Assembly: GCA_002159075.1 (NCBI GenBank)
Contig: LZRT01000142.1
Location: 1-44,045, forward strand
Direction: 5' to 3'
Length of the DNA stretch: 44,045 nucleotides
Source of the DNA: Bacillus thermozeamaize
Lineage (GTDB): Bacteria > Bacillota > Bacilli > ZCTH02-B2
The translations under genes and the position numbers were made by a program. Of the stretch, positions 12,862 to 20,571 are shown in pieces. Within the stretch, counting starts at the first letter, position 1, and each line of letters starts with the position of its first letter. The notes beneath the pieces are model-generated. The model was not told the DNA's origin. It did no database searches and saw nothing but the letters and a program-made list of their open reading frames with translations.

Positions 12862-15597
12862 ATGCAAGCATCATCACGTCCACATCCGCATTCAAGCGGC
12901 GGCAAAAAAATCTGGCGCCGCCTGATCATCATGGTATTGACTGGGATTCTGACTGTCGGCGGGCTGGCCTTTGAACCACCCGGCATGTCACGGGCGACCG
13001 CCCAAGAAACAGATTCCCTCTCAGGCGCAATCATCCATCAGGAACAACTGCTGCCGCAAGGGGATGGAAGCTGGGTGATGACCGGACGGCAAGGCCGTCT
13101 CACCATCCAATGGCCATCCGATGCGGCCGTCCTGCAGGTCACCCTGCCTGCGGAGGGTCCGCTGCTGAACGTCTCGGACGGATTTGAGGCAGTCATCACA
13201 GACATCGGACCGGCGGAAGTCATCCAGAAGATCCGCCCGCTTTCCGCAACCCAGCCGAAAACACTCCACCTCGAACTGTATGCCGAACCCGGCCTTACCA
13301 GCCAGCCCCTGATCAAAGAAATGACGCTGGAAGAAAAGTCGTCCGTATCCAGTCCCCGGATACAGGCGCTTGACGCCACCGGCGCAGAAAGGCCGCCGGT
13401 CATCATCACCGGCGGCGGCTACGGGCACCGGGTCGGCATGTCCCAATGGGGCGCCCAGGGACTGGCCCTGCAGGGAGTCAGCTACAAAAACATCATCAAG
13501 CACTACTATCCCGGCAGCGACGTGGTGAAACGGTACGACGACGCCACGCAAACGGTCCGGGTCTCCCTGCAAAGCCTGAAGGACTTTCGCAAAAGCTGGA
13601 CAAACATCGAGGAAAAAACCACCTGGACCCTGATCGCCCCAAGCGGCGCCGAGATCCAGGACGCAAGCGGCAAATCGCTGGCCACCCTGACGGCGGGACA
13701 AAAGTACAACCTCACCTATCTGAAAGACACCGGCTACCGGTTTGAACCGGTGACGGACAGCCAGGCCAGCGAAACTACCGGCAGCCCAAGCAGCATTCAG
13801 CTCAATCAGACAACCCTCTTGCTCAAGCCAAAGTCCGGCAGTTATGTCGAGCTTTGGGTCACGGCCGTTCACCCGAAGCAACCGGCGGCAGGGAGCGTTG
13901 ACGCAAAGCGCTTCTACGAAGGAACCCTGGAGCTGAAAGCGTCCCTAATCCAGGGGTCGGATCGGGGAGAAATCAGCTTCACCAACCTGGTCAACCTGCG
14001 CCAGTACCTCACCGGCGTCGTGCCGCGGGAGTCCTATGCCTCCTGGTCGGAGAACGCATTGCGCGCGCAGACGATTGCGGCCCGTACCTATGCGGCGCGG
14101 AAAGGGTTCGGCCTTGACAAGCTGTTGGTGGATACCACCAGCGATCAGGTGTTTGGCGGCAAATACGGCATTCACGACATCCAAAAACCGTACGCAGCCA
14201 AAATCGACAATGTGGTCGCTTCGACAAACGGCGAAGTGGCACTGATCAACAACCAACTCGTCACCACCACTTACAGCTCTTCCAACGGCGGCTGGATCGA
14301 AAGCAACGATGCCGTCTGGTCCAGCAGCCCCGTCTCTTACCTGCAAGCCCGCAAAGACCAGTACAAGCTGCCGAGCGGCAAGACCATCGTGCCGGAAGAG
14401 GTGGCCACCTACAACTCTCAGACAAAACAATACGGACCACACAGTCGTTACCGCTGGGAGGTCAAACTGGACCCGCAGGTGATTGAATCCAAGTGGCCCG
14501 AAATCGGAACATTCCAGAAGCTGGTGGTGGTCAAGCGCACCCCCGGCATGGGCGCAGCCCAAGTGGAACTCACCGGGACAAAGGGCAAGCTCACGATCTC
14601 GGGGACAGATTTCCGCAGCAAAATCGGCAACAGCGTTCTCTACTCGACGCTGATCGTGCCGCCTGTGTACAGCAACGAACTGGCCGGCGCCGACCGTTAC
14701 GAGACCAGCGTGGCCATTGCCCGCCAAGGCTGGCCCAACGGCGCCGCTACGGTGGTTCTCGCTCGCGGCGATCTCACGGTCGACGCGCTGGCCGGCAGCG
14801 TTCTGGCAAAGCAGCATGACGCGCCGTTGCTGTTGACCAAGCCGGATGCCCTGCCGGATAAAGTCAAGGAAGAAATCGCGCGCCTTAAACCGCAGACCGT
14901 CTACCTGTTGGGCAGCCAGGTGGCCATTTCCACGGCCATTGAGGACCAATTGAAAGCGGCCGGCTATACGGTGATCCGGCTGGCAGGTGAAAATCGCGTC
15001 GAAACGGCCCTGGCCGTGGCGGAGGCAATTCAGGAAAAGGCGGGCACCCCCGTACGGGAGCTGTTTATCGCGACGGGTGATGAGAAATCGCCCGACGCAT
15101 TGGCCATTGGACCTTATGCAGCCAGCCAGCAAATCCCGATCCTGTTGCAACAGGGCACTTCACTCCATCCGTCCATTCTCTCCTATCTGGAGAAGCATCC
15201 GGTGGAAAAAGTGACACTGGTCGGCGGCGAAGTGGCCATCCCGAAAACGGTTGAAGAAGCTTTGAAAAACAAGATCACTGCCGTCACCCGGATCAACGGC
15301 AGCGACCGCTACCACACCAGCATCCTGATCGCGAAAACCTATCAACTGCCGACGACGCAGATTTACTTTGCACGCGGCGATCTGTTCGCAGATGCGTTGG
15401 CCGGAACGGCATTGGCGGCGAAAATGCCGGCGCCCATCATTCTCGTCAAAAACCAGGAAGTCCCGGCATCGATCCAGCAGTGGCTCAGCCAGGAGGTCAC
15501 AACGGTGGGACAGTTCACTTACCTTGGCGGACCGCAAGCCATCAGCCTATCTGTGCGGCAAGCATTGGAAAAAATCGCGCTCAACATCACCAAGTAA
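12862..15597 (+). CDS. SpoIID/LytB-domain wall protein with three CWB2 repeats
   Basis: A 911-residue exported protein. After a signal sequence (MVLTGILTVGGLAF core) and a non-recognised region of about 130 residues come a GGYGHRVGMSQWGAQGLA segment near residues 185-205, an insert, and then the catalytic-type block YLTGVVPRESYASW (Glu near 389), ALRAQTIAARTYAARK, DTTSDQVFGG and YSSSNGGWIESN. In sporulation SpoIID (38578-39642) these two blocks are in the opposite order, so the domain looks circularly permuted. Three CWB2 repeats (about 606-911; GADRYETSVAIA, GENRVETALAVA, GSDRYHTSILIA) should anchor it to a wall polymer. B. subtilis LytB, the enhancer of the LytC amidase, is the nearest functional analogue, and a LytC-like gene is the convergent neighbour. 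Its own activity could be lytic transglycosylase-like or accessory. Confidence 0.85.
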   Translation: MQASSRPHPHSSGGKKIWRRLIIMVLTGILTVGGLAFEPPGMSRATAQETDSLSGAIIHQEQLLPQGDGSWVMTGRQGRLTIQWPSDAAVLQVTLPAEGPLLNVSDGFEAVITDIGPAEVIQKIRPLSATQPKTLHLELYAEPGLTSQPLIKEMTLEEKSSVSSPRIQALDATGAERPPVIITGGGYGHRVGMSQWGAQGLALQGVSYKNIIKHYYPGSDVVKRYDDATQTVRVSLQSLKDFRKSWTNIEEKTTWTLIAPSGAEIQDASGKSLATLTAGQKYNLTYLKDTGYRFEPVTDSQASETTGSPSSIQLNQTTLLLKPKSGSYVELWVTAVHPKQPAAGSVDAKRFYEGTLELKASLIQGSDRGEISFTNLVNLRQYLTGVVPRESYASWSENALRAQTIAARTYAARKGFGLDKLLVDTTSDQVFGGKYGIHDIQKPYAAKIDNVVASTNGEVALINNQLVTTTYSSSNGGWIESNDAVWSSSPVSYLQARKDQYKLPSGKTIVPEEVATYNSQTKQYGPHSRYRWEVKLDPQVIESKWPEIGTFQKLVVVKRTPGMGAAQVELTGTKGKLTISGTDFRSKIGNSVLYSTLIVPPVYSNELAGADRYETSVAIARQGWPNGAATVVLARGDLTVDALAGSVLAKQHDAPLLLTKPDALPDKVKEEIARLKPQTVYLLGSQVAISTAIEDQLKAAGYTVIRLAGENRVETALAVAEAIQEKAGTPVRELFIATGDEKSPDALAIGPYAASQQIPILLQQGTSLHPSILSYLEKHPVEKVTLVGGEVAIPKTVEEALKNKITAVTRINGSDRYHTSILIAKTYQLPTTQIYFARGDLFADALAGTALAAKMPAPIILVKNQEVPASIQQWLSQEVTTVGQFTYLGGPQAISLSVRQALEKIALNITK

Positions 15598-15643
15598 AGA
15601 GAGCGCAAAGCCGACAGGCAAACCGAAGCCCCGTGCAAGAGAA

Positions 15644-15676
15644 ACCGGCAATCCACCGGCAATGAACCGGCAATCG
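15644..15676. repeat. Three 11-bp tandem copies of ACCGGCAAT-NN
   Basis: ACCGGCAAT recurs at 15644, 15655 and 15666, each followed by two variable bases, in the spacer after the SpoIID/CWB2 gene. Confidence 0.85.
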
Positions 15677-15720
15677 GATGCAGCCAAAGCCAAAAAGGCC
15701 GGCATCAAAAGACTGAAGGC

Positions 15721-15757
15721 AAAAAGACCGGGCGGGAAATCTCCCGCCCGGTCTTTT
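15721..15757. terminator. Bidirectional intrinsic terminator
   Basis: AAAAAGACCGGGCGGGA and its exact reverse complement surround a four-base loop (AATC), giving a strong GC stem with T runs in both directions. It serves the two convergent CWB2 genes. Confidence 0.95.
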
Positions 15758-15780
15758 TCATATTCTCCATCTTCTTCATC

Positions 15781-15810
15781 TATCTGTCCATCCTGTATCT
15801 GTCCATCCTG
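15781..15810. repeat. Perfect 15-bp tandem duplication (TATCTGTCCATCCTG x2)
   Basis: Two identical abutting copies lie between the terminator and the amidase gene stop. Confidence 0.95.
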
Positions 15811-15840
15811 ATCCTTCATCACGACTATCCTGATGCCGCT

Positions 15841-17406
15841 TCACTTGGGAGGAATCCCCCATGCCTTGGCCACCCCGTCGGCGATCGCCCGCGCCAGCTG
15901 TTCGCGAAACTGCGGATTGGCCAGCTTGGCCGCATCGCCGGGGTTGCTGATATACAGGTTTTCCAGCAGAATAGACGGCATTGTGGTTTCCCGCAGCACA
16001 TGGAAATTGGCCCGTTTCATCCCCCGGTCCTTGAATTTCATCTGCTGGACGATATAAGGATGGATCACCTGCTGTTTGGCCAGTGAGGTGGCACAGCAAC
16101 CCGGCTTATTGTAAACATAACTTTCAAATCCATTGGCAGCCGGATCAGCAGCAGCGTTGATATGAATCGACAGGAAGAAATCGGCCGGCCACTGGTTGGC
16201 CATCTGGGTTCTTTCATTGAGGGTCAGGTAGACATCCGTTTCCCTGGTCATCCTCACGTGAACATCCAGATAGCGGTTGCTCAGGTGCTGTGTGACCCGC
16301 TTGGCAATATCCAGGGTCAGGTCTTTTTCTTTCAACCCGTTGCCCATGGCTCCCGGATCACTGCCCCCATGTCCGGGATCGATCATGATCCGGAGCGGCT
16401 TCCATCCTTTCAGTTCCGCTTCCACCTTCCCGGAGACTGCCGCCGTCCCGCCCAGAATCACGTAACGCTCGACGGAAACATTTCGGAGCAGCTGACTGAC
16501 GGACACCGGCACGGCCGCCGAACGGACAAGCAGAATGGGTGCATCCAACTTGGCGGCCAGGGCTGCGCCGGAAAGGGCATCGGCAAAGTTTTCACCCGTG
16601 GCCACCACCACCGTCTGCATGGGCGGCTTAAAGTAGCGAACCAGTTCAACCGCTGTTCCATAGCGATCATCGCCGGCCAGCCGCTGCACAGGCATCCCCA
16701 CGATCTGTCGAAGCTGTTCCGTGATTTGGTCACTGACCACATTCGGACCGCCAACGACATACAGGCTGGACATCTTCGCCAGCGCCTGGCGCGTGGGCTC
16801 TGGAATCCTATTTTTTGCCACCAGCAGAATCGGCATGCCCTGACGTGCTGCGTATGGGCCAGCGGCCAGGGCATCGGGGAAGTTTTCCCCGTTCACCACG
16901 ATGGCCTGCTGTCCGGAGTTGGGCAGCCGCTCTGCGATCAGCTGTGCCGTCTCGTAGCGGTCCTTCCCGCCAATCCGTTCCACTTCCTGGACCACGCTGC
17001 GCAAGGATTGCTCAACCTGTGGCGAAACAGCCGCCTCTCCCCCCAGCAAGATGACCTTCTTTGCCTGCAGTCCCCTGAGCGTCTCCAGCGTATCGTCACG
17101 CAGCCGGTCGGGATACGTCAGGAGGATCGGCGCGCCATAGAAATGGGCCAGCGGCACGCCGGCCAGCGCATCGGGAAAAAGGTCATAACGGGCCAGCAAG
17201 ACCGTCTCAGCCGTTTTCCATTGCTCAAGGGCGATGGTGTGTGCGGTCGCAATGCGATCCTCACCGGTCAGCCGCTGTACCTGCGCCTGGGCACTTGCCT
17301 CGCCGCTCCAGATGATGCTTACCATCACCAAAACGGCACTCAGCATGGCCGCCACCATCACGGGCCATCTGCTCTTTTTCGTCTTGTTCAACCCGCTCTT
17401 CTGCAC
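15841..17406 (-). CDS. lytC: N-acetylmuramoyl-L-alanine amidase with three CWB2 repeats (LytC-like)
   Basis: A 521-residue exported autolysin. The start is GTG with GGGAGGA about seven bases upstream. A signal peptide (MVAAMLSAVLVMVSIIW core) is followed by three CWB2 repeats (residues about 42-330; GEDRIATAHTIA, GKDRYETAQLIA, GDDRYGTAVELV) and a C-terminal Amidase_3 domain (about 338-515). The zinc site is visible: His in DPGHGGSDPG, Glu in GLKEKDLTLD, His in LSIHINAAA, and the catalytic Glu in LLENLYISN. It cleaves between MurNAc and the stem peptide. The domain order, CWB2 then amidase, matches B. subtilis LytC. It converges on the SpoIID/CWB2 gene, paralleling lytB-lytC pairing, although here they are on opposite strands. 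Confidence 0.93.
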   Translation of the reverse strand: MQKSGLNKTKKSRWPVMVAAMLSAVLVMVSIIWSGEASAQAQVQRLTGEDRIATAHTIALEQWKTAETVLLARYDLFPDALAGVPLAHFYGAPILLTYPDRLRDDTLETLRGLQAKKVILLGGEAAVSPQVEQSLRSVVQEVERIGGKDRYETAQLIAERLPNSGQQAIVVNGENFPDALAAGPYAARQGMPILLVAKNRIPEPTRQALAKMSSLYVVGGPNVVSDQITEQLRQIVGMPVQRLAGDDRYGTAVELVRYFKPPMQTVVVATGENFADALSGAALAAKLDAPILLVRSAAVPVSVSQLLRNVSVERYVILGGTAAVSGKVEAELKGWKPLRIMIDPGHGGSDPGAMGNGLKEKDLTLDIAKRVTQHLSNRYLDVHVRMTRETDVYLTLNERTQMANQWPADFFLSIHINAAADPAANGFESYVYNKPGCCATSLAKQQVIHPYIVQQMKFKDRGMKRANFHVLRETTMPSILLENLYISNPGDAAKLANPQFREQLARAIADGVAKAWGIPPK

Positions 17407-17497
17407 TCCAGTTCCTCCCCATCGGCATGTTTCAAATATACCGGTTATTTTTTAATTCAGATGTTTCTCTATGATGAAGATGTTTTATCTGTTTAAG

Positions 17498-17552
17498 TAA
17501 GGTTTCGTTAAATAAGATTTCGTTGATTTAAATGGAAATAAGGTCTCGTTGA
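17498..17552. repeat. Three imperfect copies of TAAGRTYTCGTTRA
   Basis: Copies at 17498, 17513 and 17539 lie in the divergent gap between the amidase and the subtilase genes. The rest of the gap (17407-17690) shows no clear promoter pair to me. Confidence 0.7.
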
Positions 17553-17690
17553 TGAACAAAATGGAACAAACTCTCCTACCCTACGACATTATACCAAATC
17601 CCTCCATTGCCAAAAATAGCTGGTTTTCCCGCCATCCCATGGTAAAATGGGGGCATGTACGAGGACAGCTTATTTGGGAGAGGGAAACTG

Positions 17691-20264
17691 ATGTCAAAAA
17701 ACCATCATCACCTGTCACGCTGGAGGGCCTTACGAACCTGCGTGGTTGTTTGCCTGACAGCCATTCTCGCACTGACCACGGCAGCGCCATCATCGGCCGG
17801 CGGAAACCCAGCCGCATCTTCTGCCAACGGATTCCTTGCCGCCGCACCCGCTTCCCCGGCTGCCACGAACGAAACCGCGCCAGAAGATGATGCCCGCGGC
17901 CTGATCGTCCGTTATCTGCCCGATGCAGGCCCAGCGGTCAAGGCATCCATCCGCCGGGAAGCAGGAATGCGATTGGTTGAGGAACTTCCCCTGATCAATG
18001 CGGAACTGCTCCAACCGATAGACGCACAGCGGGCCGGCGGAAGGGAACCCTTCTCCGGCTCTGCCAAACAAAACCATGGCATAACAAAAGCGAACACGGG
18101 CAAGAAAACGGAGATGGCCGTCCTCCGCCTGGCAGCCAGGGCTCTGGCTAAGCATCCGCAGGTGGCCTACGCCGTGCCGGATCGGCGCGTCCACCCCGCC
18201 CAAGTTCAGGAAAGCGCCATGTATCTGGCTTATGCCGAGCAGCCGTACTGGCCCCTGCAGTGGGGACTCCATAACCGCGGCCAGCCGATCCGGGGCGTCC
18301 AGGGAACTCCGGGAGTGGACATCAACCTGTTGGGCATGACTTCTTTTTTGCAGCACGCCGGACTGACCGGCGAAGGGGCCGCCAATGCTCCGGAAGTGGT
18401 CGTGGCCGTCATCGATGACGGCGTCGATTTCAGTCATCCCCAACTGGCCGGCCGGATGTGGACCAATTCCGGAGAAATTCCCGGAAATGGCGTGGACGAC
18501 GATCAAAACGGGTATATCGACGACATCCACGGATGGGATTTCTATTATGATAAGCCCACGGTGCACGATCCGGGGGAGGACTTTCACGGCACCCATGTGG
18601 CAGGCATCATCGCCGCCGATCACCAGAATAAAGGCATCGCCGGCATCGCCCCCCATGTCCGGATCATGGCATTGAAATTTATCGGTCCGGAAGGAGGGTA
18701 CATTTCTGACGCCATCCGCGCCATCCAGTACGCTTCGCAGATGGGCGCATCCCTGATCAATGCCTCCTGGGGGATTGAAGGGGAGCGGTTGGATGAGCTA
18801 TTGCCCTTGCGGGATGCCATTGAAGCTTCCGGACTCCTCTTCATCACAGCAGCCGGGAACCAAGGCGTGGACATCGACTCCTCTCCCCTCTTTCCGGCCG
18901 CCTTTGATTCGCCGAATCTCATCTCCGTCGCCGCCGTCGACTCGCGCGGACGACTGGCCCGCTTCAGCAATTACGGCAAGGATCGGGTGCACCTGGCGGC
19001 TCCCGGCCAGGACATTCTCAGCACCTTTCCGCTCACGCCGCCACGAATGGTGCACTACAGCCGGCAAAACGTCACGCCAAGTCCATCTGATGCTTCCGTC
19101 AGCGGCGATGGCGAATCCCTGGTTCCAGACGACGGCTATCGCTTCCTGGACGGAACCTCCATGTCCACCGCTTTTGTCTCCGGCGTGGCTGCCTGGATGT
19201 CCACCATTCACCAGGAATTGTCTTCCTACGAAATGAGACGCATCCTGATGGACAGCGGGCGCACGCTGAAGCAAACCATCGGTTATACCAGCACCGGTAA
19301 AATGGTGGATGCGGCTTCGGCCGTCCAGCAAACCCTCGAAACACGGGGACCGGTGCGGCGGATGGCGGGAAACAACCGCTATGAAACGGCCGCCATCCTC
19401 GCAGCCAACTATTATCAGCCTGGGGTCCAGACCCTGCTCGTCGCCACCGGGGAAACCTTCGCCGATGCGCTGGCAGCCGGACCGGCAGCCCAATTGCTGA
19501 AATCGCCGGTTCTTCTGGTCAACCGCGATCAGATTCCGCCCGCCACACGCGCAGAACTGCTGCGCCTGAAGCCCAGGGAAATCATCCTCCTCGGCGGCAA
19601 GGAAGCCGTCAGTGACAGCGTTCTCAGCCAGCTTCGCGGGTTTACCACCCGGTACCGGGCGTTCAGGATTCCCGGCACCGATCGATACGATACGGCCGCG
19701 CGCCTTTCACGGCAACTGTTCCGTCCGGGCGTCCCCGTCGTCTATCTGGCCACCGGCGAACACTTCCCCGATGCTCTCGCCGCCAGTGCAGCGAGCAGAC
19801 ATCTTCAGGGACCCATCCTGCTGACGGCCAGGGATGTCTTGCCGGCTGCCACAAGGGAGGAACTGGAACGCCTGCAACCCAAGCAGATCATCCTGCTCGG
19901 CGGCGAACAGGCCATTTCACGGGCGGTGATGGCAGAACTGCACGGCCTGACGAGCGGAACAGTCCGGCGGATCGCCGGGGAAAACCGTTATGACACAGCC
20001 GCCCAGATCTCGGCCACGTGGTTCCCACCCGGTACCGCAACCGTATTTCTGGCCACCGGCGAACACTTCCCCGACGCCCTCGCCGCCGGCCCGCTAACCG
20101 GCATTGGAAAAGGCCCTCTCCTGCTTGTCACGCCGGACGCCATTCCGCCGGCCACCATGAACGAATTACAGCGTCTAAAACCCAAGCAGATCATTCTGCT
20201 CGGCGGCAACCAGGCCGTGTCCGGAACGGTGCAAAACCAGCTCCGCCAATGGCTCTCGCAATGA
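17691..20264 (+). CDS. Subtilisin-like serine protease (S8) with three CWB2 repeats
   Basis: An 857-residue cell-wall protease. Signal peptide at the N-terminus (ALRTCVVVCLTAILALTTAA), a propeptide of roughly 130 residues (GLIVRYLPDAGPAVKASIRR), then the S8 domain. The catalytic triad is Asp near 241 (AVIDDGVDFSHP), His near 302 (DFHGTHVAGIIA) and Ser near 490 (DGTSMSTAFVSG), with the oxyanion Asn near 390 (AAGNQG). Three CWB2 repeats fill residues about 553-857, period about 101 residues (GNNRYETAAILA, GTDRYDTAARLS, GENRYDTAAQIS). I chose ATG 17691 because GAGAGGG precedes it; 17655 lacks a good site. Repeats 2 and 3 are nearly identical at DNA level. It may process the other surface proteins or feed on outside proteins. 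Confidence 0.93.
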   Translation: MSKNHHHLSRWRALRTCVVVCLTAILALTTAAPSSAGGNPAASSANGFLAAAPASPAATNETAPEDDARGLIVRYLPDAGPAVKASIRREAGMRLVEELPLINAELLQPIDAQRAGGREPFSGSAKQNHGITKANTGKKTEMAVLRLAARALAKHPQVAYAVPDRRVHPAQVQESAMYLAYAEQPYWPLQWGLHNRGQPIRGVQGTPGVDINLLGMTSFLQHAGLTGEGAANAPEVVVAVIDDGVDFSHPQLAGRMWTNSGEIPGNGVDDDQNGYIDDIHGWDFYYDKPTVHDPGEDFHGTHVAGIIAADHQNKGIAGIAPHVRIMALKFIGPEGGYISDAIRAIQYASQMGASLINASWGIEGERLDELLPLRDAIEASGLLFITAAGNQGVDIDSSPLFPAAFDSPNLISVAAVDSRGRLARFSNYGKDRVHLAAPGQDILSTFPLTPPRMVHYSRQNVTPSPSDASVSGDGESLVPDDGYRFLDGTSMSTAFVSGVAAWMSTIHQELSSYEMRRILMDSGRTLKQTIGYTSTGKMVDAASAVQQTLETRGPVRRMAGNNRYETAAILAANYYQPGVQTLLVATGETFADALAAGPAAQLLKSPVLLVNRDQIPPATRAELLRLKPREIILLGGKEAVSDSVLSQLRGFTTRYRAFRIPGTDRYDTAARLSRQLFRPGVPVVYLATGEHFPDALAASAASRHLQGPILLTARDVLPAATREELERLQPKQIILLGGEQAISRAVMAELHGLTSGTVRRIAGENRYDTAAQISATWFPPGTATVFLATGEHFPDALAAGPLTGIGKGPLLLVTPDAIPPATMNELQRLKPKQIILLGGNQAVSGTVQNQLRQWLSQ

Positions 20265-20375
20265 ATCCATCCAAAGCGATACAAAGAAAAATTTCAATGA
20301 TGGAAAAGAGAAGAAAAAGATCTCAATGAACATCCCAACGAACGAAATGAACCCATCTTTCTCACAAACGACAAA

Positions 20376-20411
20376 ATAAGCTGCCCGCGAAATTCAGGGC
20401 AGCTTTGTTTA
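20376..20411 (+). terminator. Intrinsic terminator of the subtilase gene
   Basis: AAGCTGCCC (20378-20386) and GGGCAGCTT (20397-20405) pair, followed by TGTTT. About 110 bp past the stop. Confidence 0.8.
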
Positions 20412-20490
20412 TGGGAACGGCAGGAATTCCTCTCCTCTTATAGAATATCTTTACAATCACATTTTCTTTTCAATCATCGGATGTTCCGTC

Positions 20491-20522
20491 CCGGCGGAGG
20501 AAACCTTCCGGCGGAGGAAACC
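20491..20522. repeat. Perfect 15-bp direct repeat, period 17
   Basis: CCGGCGGAGGAAACC occurs at 20491-20505 and 20508-20522, separated by TT. It lies 50 bp before the S55 peptidase gene. No gene lies in 20265-20571. Confidence 0.9.
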
Positions 20523-20571
20523 ACCGTTCATATGCAAATCAGATGATCACTTATGAAAAGGATGTGAAAAA

